Shown here: one piece after another, positions 36,401 through 46,673 of the stretch
How the letters are laid out: each line of letters opens with the position of its first letter
Position numbering within the stretch: position 1 is the first letter of the stretch
Assembly (NCBI GenBank): GCA_964358645.1
Contig: CAYHPW010000001.1
Span: 107,491 to 171,490, forward strand
Length of the DNA stretch: 64,000 nt
Origin: JBBTDV01 sp038042605
GTDB taxonomy: Bacteria > Bdellovibrionota > UBA1018
Direction: 5' to 3'
Made by a program: the position numbers and the translations under genes
The notes under the pieces: generated by a model
What the model saw: the letters and a program-made list of their open reading frames with translations, nothing else
The model's database searches: none
Told to the model about the DNA's origin: nothing

Positions 36401-39283
36401 ATGTGCAATATGGAAAATATTATTATGAATAAAATTATTGACAACAAATCAGATTTTACCGCTCGGCACATCGGACCTCGTGATAAGGATATTGATGAAA
36501 TGCTTGGGTTAATGGGATTTTCTGACCTTGAAAGCTTTATTAACTCAGTGGTGCCGCAGGACATTCAGACAAAGAAACCGATATCTTTACCAAGTGCGCG
36601 GACAGAAAAAGAACTTCTTGATGACCTTAGAAAAATTGCAGGGCATAACGCATTAGTCAGGTCGTTTATAGGAATGGGATATCATGAAGCCGTCATGCCT
36701 TCTGTAATTCAGAGAAATATTCTTGAAAACCCTGGATGGTATACCCAATACACCCCATATCAGGCAGAGATTTCTCAAGGGAGGCTTGAGGCGTTGCTTA
36801 ATTTCCAAACAATGGTTTCTGATCTGACCGGGATGGAAATAGCCAACGCTTCATTGCTTGATGAAGCGACCGCAGCGGCGGAGGCTATGGCAATGTGTTA
36901 TTCGATAAAAGGACGCCCCAGTGGGGGGGGGTTTTTTATTTCAGAAGAATGTCACCCACAAACAATAGCGGTTATTCAAGGCAGAGCACAGCATATCGGG
37001 GTTAGAATAATACTTGGCAGACATGATGATGTCTCCTTTTCTCCAGAAATATTTGGTGCATTGGTACAATATCCGTCTTCTTGTGGTGAGGTTTATGATT
37101 ATAGTGATTTTATACAAAAAGCACATAAGACCGGATCTCTTATTGTTGTTTCAGCAGACTTGCTTAGCTTGGCTTTATTGAAGCCACCCGGGGAAATAGG
37201 TGCGGATGTCTGTGTCGGTAGTACGCAAAGGTTTGGCCTTCCTTTAGCATACGGTGGGCCTCATGCCGCATATTTTGCAACAAAGGAAGCTTTTAAGAGG
37301 CAAGCACCTGGGCGTATAATCGGGCTTTCAATTGATTCGGAAGGTAAAGCTGCTGCAAGACTGGCTCTTCAAACTAGAGAGCAGCATATCCGTAGGGAAA
37401 AGGCTACAAGCAATATTTGTACGTCGCAGGTTCTTTTAGCCGTGTTGTCCAGTATGTATGCTGTTTACCATGGTCCACACGGTATAAAAAGAATAGCAGA
37501 ACGAGTGCTGTTTTTGACCCGTGTATTAAATAGTGGTTTGGCCCACCTAGGATTTAGAGTCACTAACGAAAATTTTTTCGATACCCTCTCAGTAGAATCA
37601 ACTAAAAACATATGTGATAAAGTTTTTTTAGTAGCCGAAAAGAGTGGGGTTAACTTTAGGAAAATTAACTCGACAGCAATTGGAATATCATTAGATGAAG
37701 CCACGTCTTTATGTGATATTGAAAAAATCCTAGAAATCTTCTCAGAAGGATGTGGTAGGAAGATCACAAAAAGTTTAAATGACCTCTCATTTGGGCTAAC
37801 CACAGAACTGAAGTCAATATTTAAACGGGAATCAAAATATTTAACTCATAAAGTTTTTAATAGTTACCATTCTGAAACAGAAATGCTTCGCTATTTGCGC
37901 AGATTAGAGGCAAAAGACCTTTCACTTACTACCTCAATGATCCCACTCGGTTCATGTACCATGAAGCTAAGCGCAACCACCGAAATGTATCCGATAAGCT
38001 GGCCTGAATTTAGTAAACTACATCCATTTGCGCCGGTAGAGCAAGCTAAGGGGTATGGAATTTTATTTCATGAACTTGAGAAATCGCTTGCAGAGTTAAC
38101 TGGTTTTTCTGCGGTGTCGCTTCAACCAAATGCCGGTTCACAAGGAGAATACTCAGGTCTGTTAGTCATTAAGAAATATTTAGAGAATAAAGGTGAGTCA
38201 TGCCGCAATGTATGTCTCATCCCTCGATCAGCACACGGAACCAATCCGGCTAGTGCAGTTATGGCTGGACTTGGTGTTGTCACGGTTGATTGTGATCAAC
38301 TTGGCAATATAGATATTGAAGATCTTAAAAAGAAAGCCCTCAAATTTAAAAATCAGCTTGCCGTAATGATGGTTACTTATCCATCTACACACGGAGTATT
38401 TGAAGAGAAGATAAAAGAAATTTGTAGGGTAATACATGAATGTGGTGGCCAAGTTTATATGGATGGTGCCAATTTAAATGCGCAAATAGGCTTATGTCGA
38501 CCTGCTGAAATAGGCGCAGATGTTTGCCATATAAATCTGCACAAAACATTTTCAATACCTCATGGTGGTGGCGGCCCTGGTGTCGGTCCTATTGCTGTAA
38601 AATCTCATTTGGTTGATTTTTTACCTTCACATCCTGTTATCAAGGTTGGAGGGATTTCCGGTGTATTACCCGTATCTGCAGCCCCATGGGGAAGCGCAGG
38701 TGTGTTGCCAATTGCATGGATGTATATTTTATTAATGGGGGCAGAGGGACTTAAGAAGGCAAGCATGGTTGCAATTCTTAACGCCAATTATATTGCCAAG
38801 AAATTAACCGCACATTATCCATTGGTCTACAAAGGCATTAATGGATTTATTGCGCATGAATGTATACTTGATGTTCGACGATTTAAGGAATCCGCTGGAG
38901 TAGAAGTAGAAGATGTTGCGAAGAGACTTATGGATTATGGTTTTCATGCGCCAACTATATCTTTTCCAGTGCCCGGTACAATGATGATTGAACCTACGGA
39001 AAGCGAGTCAAAGGCAGAGATTGATCGATTTTGCGAGGCGATGATCTCCATCCGTGAAGAAATTGCTGAAATAGAAAATGGTAAAGCAGATCGAAATAAT
39101 AACGTGTTAAAAAATGCACCACATACCGCTGAAAGAATTGCTAAAACCGAATGGCCACACCCATACTCAAGGGAAAAAGCTGCGTTTCCTTCTAAAGACA
39201 CACGTACCAGTAAATTTTGGCCACCTGTTGGTAGAATCAATAATGTTGTAGGAGATAGGCAGCTGATTTGCCGATGTATATAA
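36401..39283 (+). CDS. gcvP: Glycine dehydrogenase (decarboxylating), P protein
   Basis: The 960-residue protein is the single-chain form of the PLP enzyme that decarboxylates glycine and passes the aminomethyl group to the lipoyl arm of the H protein. The N-terminal half has [14 protein letters not shown] and [15 protein letters not shown]; the C-terminal half has the PLP Lys in [16 protein letters not shown] (near residue 705) and [15 protein letters not shown]. Alternative ATGs at 36410 and 36425 would shorten the start slightly. It faces the gcvT-gcvH genes on the other strand, nine bases from the gcvH stop, so the cleavage system is made from two convergent transcripts. I see no glycine riboswitch in the 112-base gap before it. 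Confidence 0.96.
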   Translation: MCNMENIIMNKIIDNKSDFTARHIGPRDKDIDEMLGLMGFSDLESFINSVVPQDIQTKKPISLPSARTEKELLDDLRKIAGHNALVRSFIGMGYHEAVMPSVIQRNILENPGWYTQYTPYQAEISQGRLEALLNFQTMVSDLTGMEIANASLLDEATAAAEAMAMCYSIKGRPSGGGFFISEECHPQTIAVIQGRAQHIGVRIILGRHDDVSFSPEIFGALVQYPSSCGEVYDYSDFIQKAHKTGSLIVVSADLLSLALLKPPGEIGADVCVGSTQRFGLPLAYGGPHAAYFATKEAFKRQAPGRIIGLSIDSEGKAAARLALQTREQHIRREKATSNICTSQVLLAVLSSMYAVYHGPHGIKRIAERVLFLTRVLNSGLAHLGFRVTNENFFDTLSVESTKNICDKVFLVAEKSGVNFRKINSTAIGISLDEATSLCDIEKILEIFSEGCGRKITKSLNDLSFGLTTELKSIFKRESKYLTHKVFNSYHSETEMLRYLRRLEAKDLSLTTSMIPLGSCTMKLSATTEMYPISWPEFSKLHPFAPVEQAKGYGILFHELEKSLAELTGFSAVSLQPNAGSQGEYSGLLVIKKYLENKGESCRNVCLIPRSAHGTNPASAVMAGLGVVTVDCDQLGNIDIEDLKKKALKFKNQLAVMMVTYPSTHGVFEEKIKEICRVIHECGGQVYMDGANLNAQIGLCRPAEIGADVCHINLHKTFSIPHGGGGPGVGPIAVKSHLVDFLPSHPVIKVGGISGVLPVSAAPWGSAGVLPIAWMYILLMGAEGLKKASMVAILNANYIAKKLTAHYPLVYKGINGFIAHECILDVRRFKESAGVEVEDVAKRLMDYGFHAPTISFPVPGTMMIEPTESESKAEIDRFCEAMISIREEIAEIENGKADRNNNVLKNAPHTAERIAKTEWPHPYSREKAAFPSKDTRTSKFWPPVGRINNVVGDRQLICRCI

Positions 39284-39292
39284 TAAAAGCCA

Positions 39293-39679
39293 TTATTTTA
39301 AAGAAGCGACATACTTGGAATAAGCTTCACAATCCATGAGGGTTTCCAAGGAAGATTTGTCAGTAAGTTCTATTTTTATCATCCACGCTTGTTTATAGGG
39401 GTCCTTATTTACTAAAGAAGGATCGTCTGCGAGACGTGTGTTTTTGTCTATTACCTTTCCGGTTGCAGGAGAATATAAATCAGAAACAGCTTTAATACTT
39501 TCTACTACACCAAAAGGGTCACCAGATTTTAAAATCTTACCAGTTTCCGGAAGATCAATATACACGATATCACCAAGGGCGTTTTGGGCATGATCGGTTA
39601 CACCGACAGTAACTACTATGCCCTCAACAAGAGCCCATTCATGATCTTTTGTGTATTTAAGATTTTTTGGAAAATCCAT
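39293..39679 (-). CDS. gcvH: Glycine cleavage system H protein
   Basis: The 128-residue carrier has the lipoyl-attachment Lys in VVESIKAVSDLYSP near residue 60, and begins with FPKNLKYTKDHEWA, typical of GcvH. It shuttles the aminomethyl group between P and T proteins and the reduced lipoyl group to the L protein. It follows gcvT by 21 bases on the minus strand. The L protein (dihydrolipoyl dehydrogenase) is not in the window. A ribosome-binding site (GGAGGG) precedes its ATG. Confidence 0.97.
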   Translation of the reverse strand: MDFPKNLKYTKDHEWALVEGIVVTVGVTDHAQNALGDIVYIDLPETGKILKSGDPFGVVESIKAVSDLYSPATGKVIDKNTRLADDPSLVNKDPYKQAWMIKIELTDKSSLETLMDCEAYSKYVASLK

Positions 39680-39700
39680 CGGTATCCCTCCAAGGATGCG

Positions 39701-40819
39701 TCAGTACGGTCTTTTATAAAAAGGTGTTGGTGTAGTTATTGCTGGAATTTTTATTCCACGAATATCAACTGCAATTTTTACTCCTGGCGCATATTTAAAT
39801 GATGAATTTAAATATGCTATAGCTATGGCTTGTCTTAATGATGGAGACATCGTTCCACTTGTTATTTCACCTATTTTTTCTCTACCATCATCTGTAAAAA
39901 CAGCGTAGCCCTGTCTTGGTATCCCACGATCAATCATTGTAAGACCAACCAGGGTGCGGGCGGGGCCGTTTTGTTTAGTTTTTAAGATTGCAGATTTTCC
40001 AATAAAGTCATCTTTATCAAGAGCCACTACCCAGGCTAAGCCTGCGTCAATAGGGCTGGTATTGTCGGAAATTTCATGGCCATATAATGGATATTTCATT
40101 TCTATACGTAAAGTGTCCCTAGCACCAAGACCGCATGGTTTAATTCCGAAAGAGTTTCCTATGTCAAGTAGTGCGCGCCACAATTCTGGCCCGGTTTCCC
40201 ATGGGACGTAAAGTTCAAACCCGTCTTCACCGGTATAACCAGTCCTTGCAATTATCGCGGGTATTTTATTTAGGACGCGCTCCTCGCAGAACCAATAATT
40301 CTTAATAACTTCAAGATTGGCATTGGTCACTTGCTTTACAATGTTTACTGCTTTTGCTCCCTGGATGGCGATTTGGGTGTATTTTGGGCTGTCATTATTT
40401 ATAGATAATTCTGTGAAGCTTGAAGAGTGTGTTTTAGCCACATTCTGAATGTGATTAAAATCCTTATCTGTATTACTTGCATTTACTACAAGTAAGAAAT
40501 CTGTTTTTCCCCTTCTGTATACAACAAGATCATCTATGACCCCGCCCAGATGGTTACACATTAGATTATATTGAGCTCTTCCAACAGGCATAGAGCGTAT
40601 GTTATTTGTCAACGTGTAGCTTAGAAAAGCTTCTGCTGATTTTCCGTTTACGGATATTTCACCCATATGGCTTACATCAAAAAGCCCGACCGCATTACGA
40701 CAAGCGAGATGTTCATCTATTACCCCGGTATACTGTACCGGTAGTTCCCATCCACCAAAATCTATAAGTCGACCATTAAGGCGCTGATGTTCTTCATAAA
40801 GAGCTGTTTTATTTGACAT
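39701..40819 (-). CDS. gcvT: Aminomethyltransferase, glycine cleavage T protein
   Basis: The 372-residue protein releases ammonia from the aminomethyl-H protein and makes 5,10-methylene-tetrahydrofolate. Conserved stretches are [24 protein letters not shown] with the catalytic Asp region, [16 protein letters not shown] and [20 protein letters not shown]. It lies between folD (46 bases upstream) and gcvH, so the folate product can feed straight into FolD's interconversion. Length and ends are normal. Confidence 0.97.
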   Translation of the reverse strand: MSNKTALYEEHQRLNGRLIDFGGWELPVQYTGVIDEHLACRNAVGLFDVSHMGEISVNGKSAEAFLSYTLTNNIRSMPVGRAQYNLMCNHLGGVIDDLVVYRRGKTDFLLVVNASNTDKDFNHIQNVAKTHSSSFTELSINNDSPKYTQIAIQGAKAVNIVKQVTNANLEVIKNYWFCEERVLNKIPAIIARTGYTGEDGFELYVPWETGPELWRALLDIGNSFGIKPCGLGARDTLRIEMKYPLYGHEISDNTSPIDAGLAWVVALDKDDFIGKSAILKTKQNGPARTLVGLTMIDRGIPRQGYAVFTDDGREKIGEITSGTMSPSLRQAIAIAYLNSSFKYAPGVKIAVDIRGIKIPAITTPTPFYKRPY

Positions 40820-40865
40820 TAATAATGATTCCTAGTTTGACCGTACACCTTCATAAATATGATGT

Positions 40866-41765
40866 CTAGAATTGAGATTTACAAAGGCGGCTTGGCTCTT
40901 CTCTGTTGTTAGCTGCAAAAAGGGTGTTTTGTAAAAGCATGGCTATAGTCATAGGCCCTACGCCTCCAGGAACTGGGGTTATTGCAGATACTTTTTCTAT
41001 AACATCATCAAAAAGTACGTCGCCGATAATTTTTCCTTCATTGGTTTTATGAATTCCGACGTCAACGACAACGGCATTACTTTTTATGTATGAGGAATCA
41101 ATTAGCCCGGCTTTACCAGCAGCTACAACAAGGATATCGGCTTGTTTAGATAATTCGCGTAGATTAGATGTTTTACTGTGACATTGTATTATTGTGGCAT
41201 TTGCCTGAAGAAACATTGCTGCCATTGGTTTACCGACGATGGAGCTTCTTCCAATAATAGTCACGATCTTGCTTTCTGGAAGAATATTGTAAAAATTTAG
41301 AAGCTCCATAATACCCGCAGGTGTGCATGGCTTAAGACCAGGGAGACCTAAAGTAAATTTACCTATGTTTAAAGGGTGAAAGGCGTCGACATCTTTTTCT
41401 GGTGAAACTAAAAATACGACATCTTTTTCTGGGAAGCCTTTTGGTAGAGGTCTTTGAATTAGTATACCATCTACTAATGGATCAGAATTTAGACGTTGTA
41501 ATACAGATTTAACGTCTTTTGGTGATGTGTTTTCCGGCAATGAAATGGTTTCATGTTCTATACCCACAGCGATAGCAGCCTCACCTTTTTTGCCCGTGTA
41601 TATAATGCTGGCTGGATCACAACCCACCAAGATTACAGAAAGTTTTGGGCGTCGGCTATATTTTTCAATAAAACTACGCACCTGCTCAGAAACAGAATGT
41701 TTGATTTTATTTACGACAGGTTTGGCCGATAAGAGAATTTTATTCATTTGATATTGTTTTACCAC
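40866..41765 (-). CDS. folD: Methylene-THF dehydrogenase / cyclohydrolase FolD
   Basis: FolD interconverts 5,10-methylene-THF, methenyl-THF and 10-formyl-THF. The 299-residue protein has YTGKKGEAAIAVGI with the catalytic Lys, DGILIQRPLPKGF, the NADP site GRSSIVGKPMAAMFL and PVPGGVGPMTIAMLLQNT, all diagnostic. The start could be ATG 41747 (MNKILLSAKP), which is closer to the usual N-terminus than the listed one. It heads folD-gcvT-gcvH, which places one-carbon flow from glycine cleavage and folate interconversion in one operon. Confidence 0.96.
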   Translation of the reverse strand: MVKQYQMNKILLSAKPVVNKIKHSVSEQVRSFIEKYSRRPKLSVILVGCDPASIIYTGKKGEAAIAVGIEHETISLPENTSPKDVKSVLQRLNSDPLVDGILIQRPLPKGFPEKDVVFLVSPEKDVDAFHPLNIGKFTLGLPGLKPCTPAGIMELLNFYNILPESKIVTIIGRSSIVGKPMAAMFLQANATIIQCHSKTSNLRELSKQADILVVAAGKAGLIDSSYIKSNAVVVDVGIHKTNEGKIIGDVLFDDVIEKVSAITPVPGGVGPMTIAMLLQNTLFAANNREEPSRLCKSQF

Positions 41766-41886
41766 TTCTTGTTAATAGGTGGGCAAAAACATCATAGTAA
41801 TAGTGGAAGAAAAATCCTACTCGGAATAAATTACCTGGTGTATTTTTCCTAAAACCGCAAATTTTTCGCATATTAAGCATACTTAT

Positions 41887-41915
41887 TAAAGTTTTTAATC
41901 CGGCATGCCGATTGC
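41887..41915 (+). promoter_or_regulatory. Candidate flagellar promoter (sigma-54 and/or sigma-28 like)
   Basis: About 30 bases before the flgF GTG, CGGCATGCCGATTGCT has GG and GC dinucleotides exactly ten bases apart and TTGC, as in sigma-54 promoters. The same bases overlap TAAAG and GCCGAT, resembling a sigma-28 promoter with a 12-base rather than 11-base gap. One of these probably drives the flagellar operon. Confidence 0.5.
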
Positions 41916-41941
41916 TCTGATTACGTCCGGGGGAGATTCAT

Positions 41942-42826
41942 GTGGCCACAGGGATGTGGACTTCAGTATCAGGAGCATCGTCACGGTTACAGAGTGTGGA
42001 TATGATAGCCAATAATTTGGCGAATTCAGATACAATTGGATTCAAAAAAGATAATCCAACATTTAAGGAATATCTGGCTTCACTTGAAAGGGAACATGAA
42101 GGTGTGGACATCCCGCGTGGGCCGGTAAAAGACAAGGATTTATACCCGCTTGATGGAAGGGATCAATCATTTGTTGTTGTTGACGGCACTTACACTGACT
42201 TTAAAAGCGGCGCCACAAAGGTCACACAGTCGCCGCTGGATATAGCATTAGGTGGGGCCGGTTTTTTAGAAATATTAACACCGGCCGGGTTGCGCTATTC
42301 AAGAAATGGAAGCCTTAAAATTTCAGCAGATGGTGTTCTTGTTACATCAGATGGTAGTCCTGTATTGTCATCACATCCTGGCGGATTAGCTGCTAGGCAA
42401 CCAGCTAATGAGATTCCAAATGGAATTCAAAGAGGAGTTACCGCAGAGTCAATGCGAGTGATGTCCGAGGTTTCTCGCTATATTAATTTACGAGATCGAA
42501 AGGGGCCGATAAGTATTAATGAGAATGGTGAAATATATTCAGGGGATGATTTTGTAGCAAAACTTAGCGTAATTGAGTTTATAGACAAGTCTAAGTTGCG
42601 CAAGGCGGGCGGTCAATCTTTTGAGAATAAAGATATCATGAATATTTCAACCGACCCGGTCCGTACCAAAGTATACCAAGGAGTTATAGAGACATCTAAT
42701 GTTAACCCGATCGAGGAAATGACAAATTTAATTAAGGCAAACCGTCTATTTGAACACGATATGAAAGTTCTTAAGACCTATGGTGAATTATTAGGAAAGG
42801 AAGCTAATGACATTGGTAAACTTTAA
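41942..42826 (+). CDS. flgF: Flagellar basal-body rod protein FlgF
   Basis: The 294-residue protein belongs to the FlgF/FlgG rod and hook family. It has the N-terminal rod motif NNLANSDTIGFKKDN and the C-terminal QGVIETSNVNPIEEMTNLIKANRLFE, whose helices pair in the rod. It starts with GTG, preceded by GGGGGAGA. Paired with the following flgG, it is best called FlgF (proximal rod). A candidate flagellar promoter lies just upstream, making it the first gene of the run that continues to flgL. Confidence 0.92.
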   Translation: MATGMWTSVSGASSRLQSVDMIANNLANSDTIGFKKDNPTFKEYLASLEREHEGVDIPRGPVKDKDLYPLDGRDQSFVVVDGTYTDFKSGATKVTQSPLDIALGGAGFLEILTPAGLRYSRNGSLKISADGVLVTSDGSPVLSSHPGGLAARQPANEIPNGIQRGVTAESMRVMSEVSRYINLRDRKGPISINENGEIYSGDDFVAKLSVIEFIDKSKLRKAGGQSFENKDIMNISTDPVRTKVYQGVIETSNVNPIEEMTNLIKANRLFEHDMKVLKTYGELLGKEANDIGKL

Positions 42827-42838
42827 TGAGGCTGAGTC

Positions 42839-43621
42839 ATGATTAGAGCTCTTACAACAGCCGCAACTGGATTAGAGGCGCAGCAGGCGAATATCGAGCG
42901 TATATCTAATGATCTCGCAAACGTTAATACCGATGGTTACAAGAGGAGTAGGAATGAATTTCAGGATTTAATGTATGAAACATTAAAAGAGCCCGGTAGT
43001 GCCTTGGGTGCTGGGACACAATCACCAGTTGGCATCCAAACAGGTATGGGTGTGAAAGTCGGAGCGGCTCATAAAATTTTTGAACAAGGAACGACCAAGA
43101 TGACCTATCACCCATATGATTTAATGATAGAAGGAAAGGGCTTCTTTCCGGTTCAAATGCCAAATGGTGAAATTGCATATTCCAGAAGTGGGGCCTTCCA
43201 CCTTGATGGCCAAGGGCGGATGTTACTTGCAAATGGCTCTTTTCTAGTGCCGCAGGTGGTTGTCCCTAATAATGTCACAAATATTCTTATTAATGCTAAT
43301 GGCGAGATAAGGGTGACATTGCCAAATCATGGCGAAAGCATAGTAGGCCAAATTCAGCTTGTTACGTTTCCTAATGAGCAGGGTCTGAATGCTCAAGGTA
43401 ACGGATTGTATAAAGCAACATTAGGAAGTGGATCACCCATCCAGGGCTTGCCTGGTGAAAATGGACTAGGACTTGTACAGCAGGGCGCTCTTGAAGGGTC
43501 TAATGTCAATGTTGCAAACAGTATGGTCGATATGATTGCAACCCAAAGAGCATACGAAATGGGTACAAAGGTTATGGGAGTGGCTGATCAAATGTGGGGG
43601 GCTACGGCCAACATTAAGTAA
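42839..43621 (+). CDS. flgG: Flagellar distal rod protein FlgG
   Basis: The 260-residue protein matches FlgG in length and sequence: MIRALTTAATGLEAQQANIERISNDLANVNTDGYKR at the start, LMIEGKGFFPVQMPNG in the middle and SNVNVANSMVDMIATQRAYEMGTKVM at the end. FlgG forms the distal rod that crosses the periplasm through the P and L rings. It starts 12 bases after flgF, and flgA follows after 29 bases. Confidence 0.96.
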   Translation: MIRALTTAATGLEAQQANIERISNDLANVNTDGYKRSRNEFQDLMYETLKEPGSALGAGTQSPVGIQTGMGVKVGAAHKIFEQGTTKMTYHPYDLMIEGKGFFPVQMPNGEIAYSRSGAFHLDGQGRMLLANGSFLVPQVVVPNNVTNILINANGEIRVTLPNHGESIVGQIQLVTFPNEQGLNAQGNGLYKATLGSGSPIQGLPGENGLGLVQQGALEGSNVNVANSMVDMIATQRAYEMGTKVMGVADQMWGATANIK

Positions 43622-43650
43622 TTTTTTTGTAACTGACTTGCGTCAGGAGG

Positions 43651-44415
43651 GTGCAAGTGAAGATCAAAATATTTTTCGTTTTGACCGGTATTTTAGTGAT
43701 GCTTAGTTCAGTTGAGGCTATCGAGACCACGTCCAGTTTGCCGCAAGGAGATGGCAGTACTTTAAGTGATCAGAGATTAGATTTTGTCGATAACCTTGAT
43801 AAACTTTTAAAAGAAAAACTTTATAAAAGATATCCCGAAGCGAAAATTGATATAATCAGTGATGTGCAATGGCGGAGTGGAGGCTTGTTAGCTGATATTC
43901 ATTCAATAAGCTTAATAAGCGAGTCGGCGCGCGGTGAAGTTGTATTTCAAACAAAAAACAGCCAAGGGATGGTAATTTCAGAGGGAATGGTTAGTTTCTC
44001 CGCGATTATTCCGGCATATATAGCCATTCGCAGGATTCAGATCGGGGAAAAGTTAAGTCACGATATGTTTACCGTCCAGGAAGTAAATGTGGCTTCTGGT
44101 TTGGGACGGGAATACCGCGGCATCATTATGTCGACAGTAAATCATCCTCCTGATGAATTGAGCCAGTTTGAGCCGATGCAAACTGTATTGGAGGGAAAAT
44201 ATCTTCTAACTTCTACAGTAAAGAAAGTGCCAGACATAAAGAAAGGAGAGCCAGTTCGTATTAAGCTGATTTCAAAAGAAATAACTCTTTTAATGGTTGG
44301 AGTAGCAGAAGAGCCTGCATATTTAAACGGGCCGGTAAAAGTCATGGCCCAGAAGACGAAAAGACAACTAACAGGACGTTTGTTATCTGGAGGGATAGTT
44401 GAGGTTGGGATCTAA
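43651..44415 (+). CDS. flgA: Flagellar P-ring chaperone FlgA
   Basis: The 254-residue protein has an N-terminal signal peptide (FFVLTGILVMLSSVEA) and a C-terminal SAF-type domain: IAIRRIQIGEKLSHDMFTVQEVNV, then KKGEPVRIKLISKEITLLMVGVAEEPAYLNGPVKVM. FlgA is a periplasmic chaperone for P-ring (FlgI) assembly. It starts at GTG 43651 or 43657 after an AGGAGGG sequence. It lies directly before flgH and flgI, its ring partners. Confidence 0.88.
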   Translation: MQVKIKIFFVLTGILVMLSSVEAIETTSSLPQGDGSTLSDQRLDFVDNLDKLLKEKLYKRYPEAKIDIISDVQWRSGGLLADIHSISLISESARGEVVFQTKNSQGMVISEGMVSFSAIIPAYIAIRRIQIGEKLSHDMFTVQEVNVASGLGREYRGIIMSTVNHPPDELSQFEPMQTVLEGKYLLTSTVKKVPDIKKGEPVRIKLISKEITLLMVGVAEEPAYLNGPVKVMAQKTKRQLTGRLLSGGIVEVGI

Positions 44416-44419
44416 CATT

Positions 44420-45358
44420 ATGGCAGCGAAATCCGTATTATTTATAGGATTGATGTCATTTTTAATAATAGCTGAGATAGGGTGTGGAAAATTATTAGCC
44501 AACGCACGCAGAGATAATGACATAGATGATGTGGGGGTATATTCAGAGTCGGCAACTGGTAGCCGTAGCATGGATATGAGCTTTACTGATAGGAGACCTG
44601 CAGCGGCCAGTCCACAATATGCGCAGCATATAGACCGCGAAGACCGGCGTAACAGCTATAGGAGTAATGACAACAGGTTTATTAGTAGTGACGCTACAGA
44701 GTTTGATAATAATGTGGAAGATGGTTATAATATAGAAAGCAATATCACACCTATAAAAAATTATAAAAACGGACAGCGAGCCACTAGTGCAGATTTTGTA
44801 GATGACTCTCAACATGAGGGTTCATTGTGGGCTTCTAACGGACAAACGAATTACTATTTCACTAAAAACAAGGTTAGAGGTGTGGGCGATCTTATTTCTA
44901 TAAGCATAAATGATGATATGATTCGTGATATCGCTGCTGAAATAAAACGAACATTGTCTCAAAAAGAACGCGAACTTGAGATCGTCATAGCGAAAGAAGG
45001 AAGAATAAAAGCGATCCAAGAAGCACGAAATAAAACAATAAGCGATGAAAAGAGCGATAATAACCCAGAAAAAACCAGAGCTGTAGCCACAGAAAAAATT
45101 TCAGACCCAATAAATACTACAGCCATAGATATTACACAGTCACTAGAAATTAAACCTGGTGAGACGATAATAGCCGAAATACTCGAGCGTTATCCTAATG
45201 GTAATTATAAAGTTCGCGGGCGAAAAAAGATAATATACAAAAACGGCAGGCATCGGATGATAACCCTGCTCGCTGTTGCAAAGAGTGCTGAAATTGGCGA
45301 TGACGACGCAATTAGTTCTAACAAGCTTTATGAATATAGACTTGAGGCGATGAGATGA
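44420..45358 (+). CDS. flgH: Flagellar L-ring protein FlgH (divergent)
   Basis: This gene encodes the outer-membrane L-ring. From the ATG at 44420 it gives 312 residues, longer than the usual 220-240. The FlgH core is SLWASNGQTNYYFTKNKVRGVGDLISISI followed at the C-terminus by SLEIKPGETIIAEILERYPNGNYKVRGRKKI. An N-terminal stretch of about 100 polar residues and a charged helical insert between the two core blocks account for the extra length. The signal (LMSFLIIAEIGC) resembles a lipoprotein signal but has Glu at -3. flgI overlaps its stop by four bases. Confidence 0.82.
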   Translation: MAAKSVLFIGLMSFLIIAEIGCGKLLANARRDNDIDDVGVYSESATGSRSMDMSFTDRRPAAASPQYAQHIDREDRRNSYRSNDNRFISSDATEFDNNVEDGYNIESNITPIKNYKNGQRATSADFVDDSQHEGSLWASNGQTNYYFTKNKVRGVGDLISISINDDMIRDIAAEIKRTLSQKERELEIVIAKEGRIKAIQEARNKTISDEKSDNNPEKTRAVATEKISDPINTTAIDITQSLEIKPGETIIAEILERYPNGNYKVRGRKKIIYKNGRHRMITLLAVAKSAEIGDDDAISSNKLYEYRLEAMR

Positions 45359-46383
45359 AGAACGGTATTGTAGTCAGTGCGGTATTTCTTTTAATATTAA
45401 TTAGCATCATGTGTTTTTCTAGTATTGCTGGTGCTGCAAGACTAAAGGATATAGCCACAGTAAAAGGAGTCCGTGAAAATATTCTAATAGGATATGGAAT
45501 TATTGTTGGGCTGAAAGGCACCGGTGATTCAAGCGTAGATGTCACAGGACAGTCGCTCGCACGTTTATTCGGAAAACTTGGTCTTGATGTGCAAAATAAT
45601 GCGGCTGTTAAATCTAAGAATGCAGCTGCAGTTATTGTGACGGCTAAACTTCCACCATTCGCCAGGGTGGGTAGTCAGATTGATGTAATAGTGAGCTCAA
45701 TAGGCGATGCATCGAGTTTAGAGGGCGGAATTCTCCTTGTTACACCCCTGCGCGCTGGGGATCAAAACGTATATGCGGTCGCTCAGGGATCCGTGAGTTT
45801 AGGTGGGATTGCCGATGGCACAACAAAAAATTTTCCGACCGTAGGCAGGGTGATCTCTGGCGCGACAATTGAGAAGGATATTGATATTAATTTTTCAACA
45901 AAGAAAAATTTCAGACTATCTTTACACAATTCAGATTTTACAACAGCCGCCAGAGTGGTGGCATTGATAAATGGAGAGCTGGGTGGAAAATTTGCCAATG
46001 CAAGAGATAGTGGCACCATAGATGTGGTCGTTCCCTTTAATTACGAGGGTAATTCTGTAGAGCTAATGGCTAGGCTTGAGAATATCAGCGTTAACGTCGA
46101 TTCGCGCGCCAAGGTGGTTCTTAATGAACGGACAGGGACCGTAGTAATGGGCGACCGTGTGAATATAACACCGGTGGCGATTGCACATGGAGAGCTTTCA
46201 ATAGAAGTTAAAAGTAGTGCTAAGGATTCAAAGGCGGATAGAGTTACAGAATTAAAAGGAGCCAGCGTATCTGACCTTGTTAGAGCATTGAATGTCCTCG
46301 GTGTACAGCCAAAAGATCTTACGGCGATTTTCCAAACATTGAAGCAAGTAGGCGCATTACAAGCCGAGTTGGAGATAATGTGA
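45355..46383 (+). CDS. flgI: Flagellar P-ring protein FlgI
   Basis: The 342-residue protein has a signal peptide (VVSAVFLLILISIMCFSSIAGA) and the FlgI body: LIGYGIIVGLKGTGDSS, KNAAAVIVTAKLPPFARVGSQIDVIVSSIGDASSLEGG, LLVTPLRAGDQNVYAVAQG and a C-terminal LVRALNVLGVQPKDLTAIFQTLKQVGALQAELEI. It builds the peptidoglycan-level ring around the rod. Its stop overlaps the start of a small unknown gene by four bases. Confidence 0.97.
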   Translation: MKNGIVVSAVFLLILISIMCFSSIAGAARLKDIATVKGVRENILIGYGIIVGLKGTGDSSVDVTGQSLARLFGKLGLDVQNNAAVKSKNAAAVIVTAKLPPFARVGSQIDVIVSSIGDASSLEGGILLVTPLRAGDQNVYAVAQGSVSLGGIADGTTKNFPTVGRVISGATIEKDIDINFSTKKNFRLSLHNSDFTTAARVVALINGELGGKFANARDSGTIDVVVPFNYEGNSVELMARLENISVNVDSRAKVVLNERTGTVVMGDRVNITPVAIAHGELSIEVKSSAKDSKADRVTELKGASVSDLVRALNVLGVQPKDLTAIFQTLKQVGALQAELEIM

Positions 46384-46673
46384 TTTATTGGAAGGACTTT
46401 ATTCTGGATGATTTTATCGGACCTACGCTGGTTGTTGATTTGAAACAACCACAACATAAAAAAAGAAACCGCGGAGCGCCGCTCGCTAACCAGAGCATCA
46501 TGGAAGATGCTGCGGAACAAATTGAGGCCACACGATGTGCCTCAGTCCAGGAAACAAGACAGAGTCAACGGCCTGCTAGGATGGTGGGTATCTCTGATCT
46601 TGCTTTCACACAAACTGGCATGGATGCCAGTCGGGATAGCAGAGCGCGCTCTAAGCGGCGGATGGGGGGATGA
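46380..46673 (+). CDS. Small unknown protein between flgI and flgJ
   Basis: I do not recognise this 97-residue protein. It overlaps flgI at its start (ATGTGA) and flgJ at its end (ATGATGA) by four bases each, the coupling used throughout this operon, which argues that it is translated. The N-terminus is hydrophobic-acidic (MIYWKDFILDDFIGPTLVV) and the rest polar and basic, Arg- and Gln-rich, ending SRARSKRRMGG. It has no signal or membrane segment. A second reading frame from 46507 overlaps it but has no coupling. It might assist rod or ring assembly, but this rests on position only. Confidence 0.6.
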   Translation: MIYWKDFILDDFIGPTLVVDLKQPQHKKRNRGAPLANQSIMEDAAEQIEATRCASVQETRQSQRPARMVGISDLAFTQTGMDASRDSRARSKRRMGG

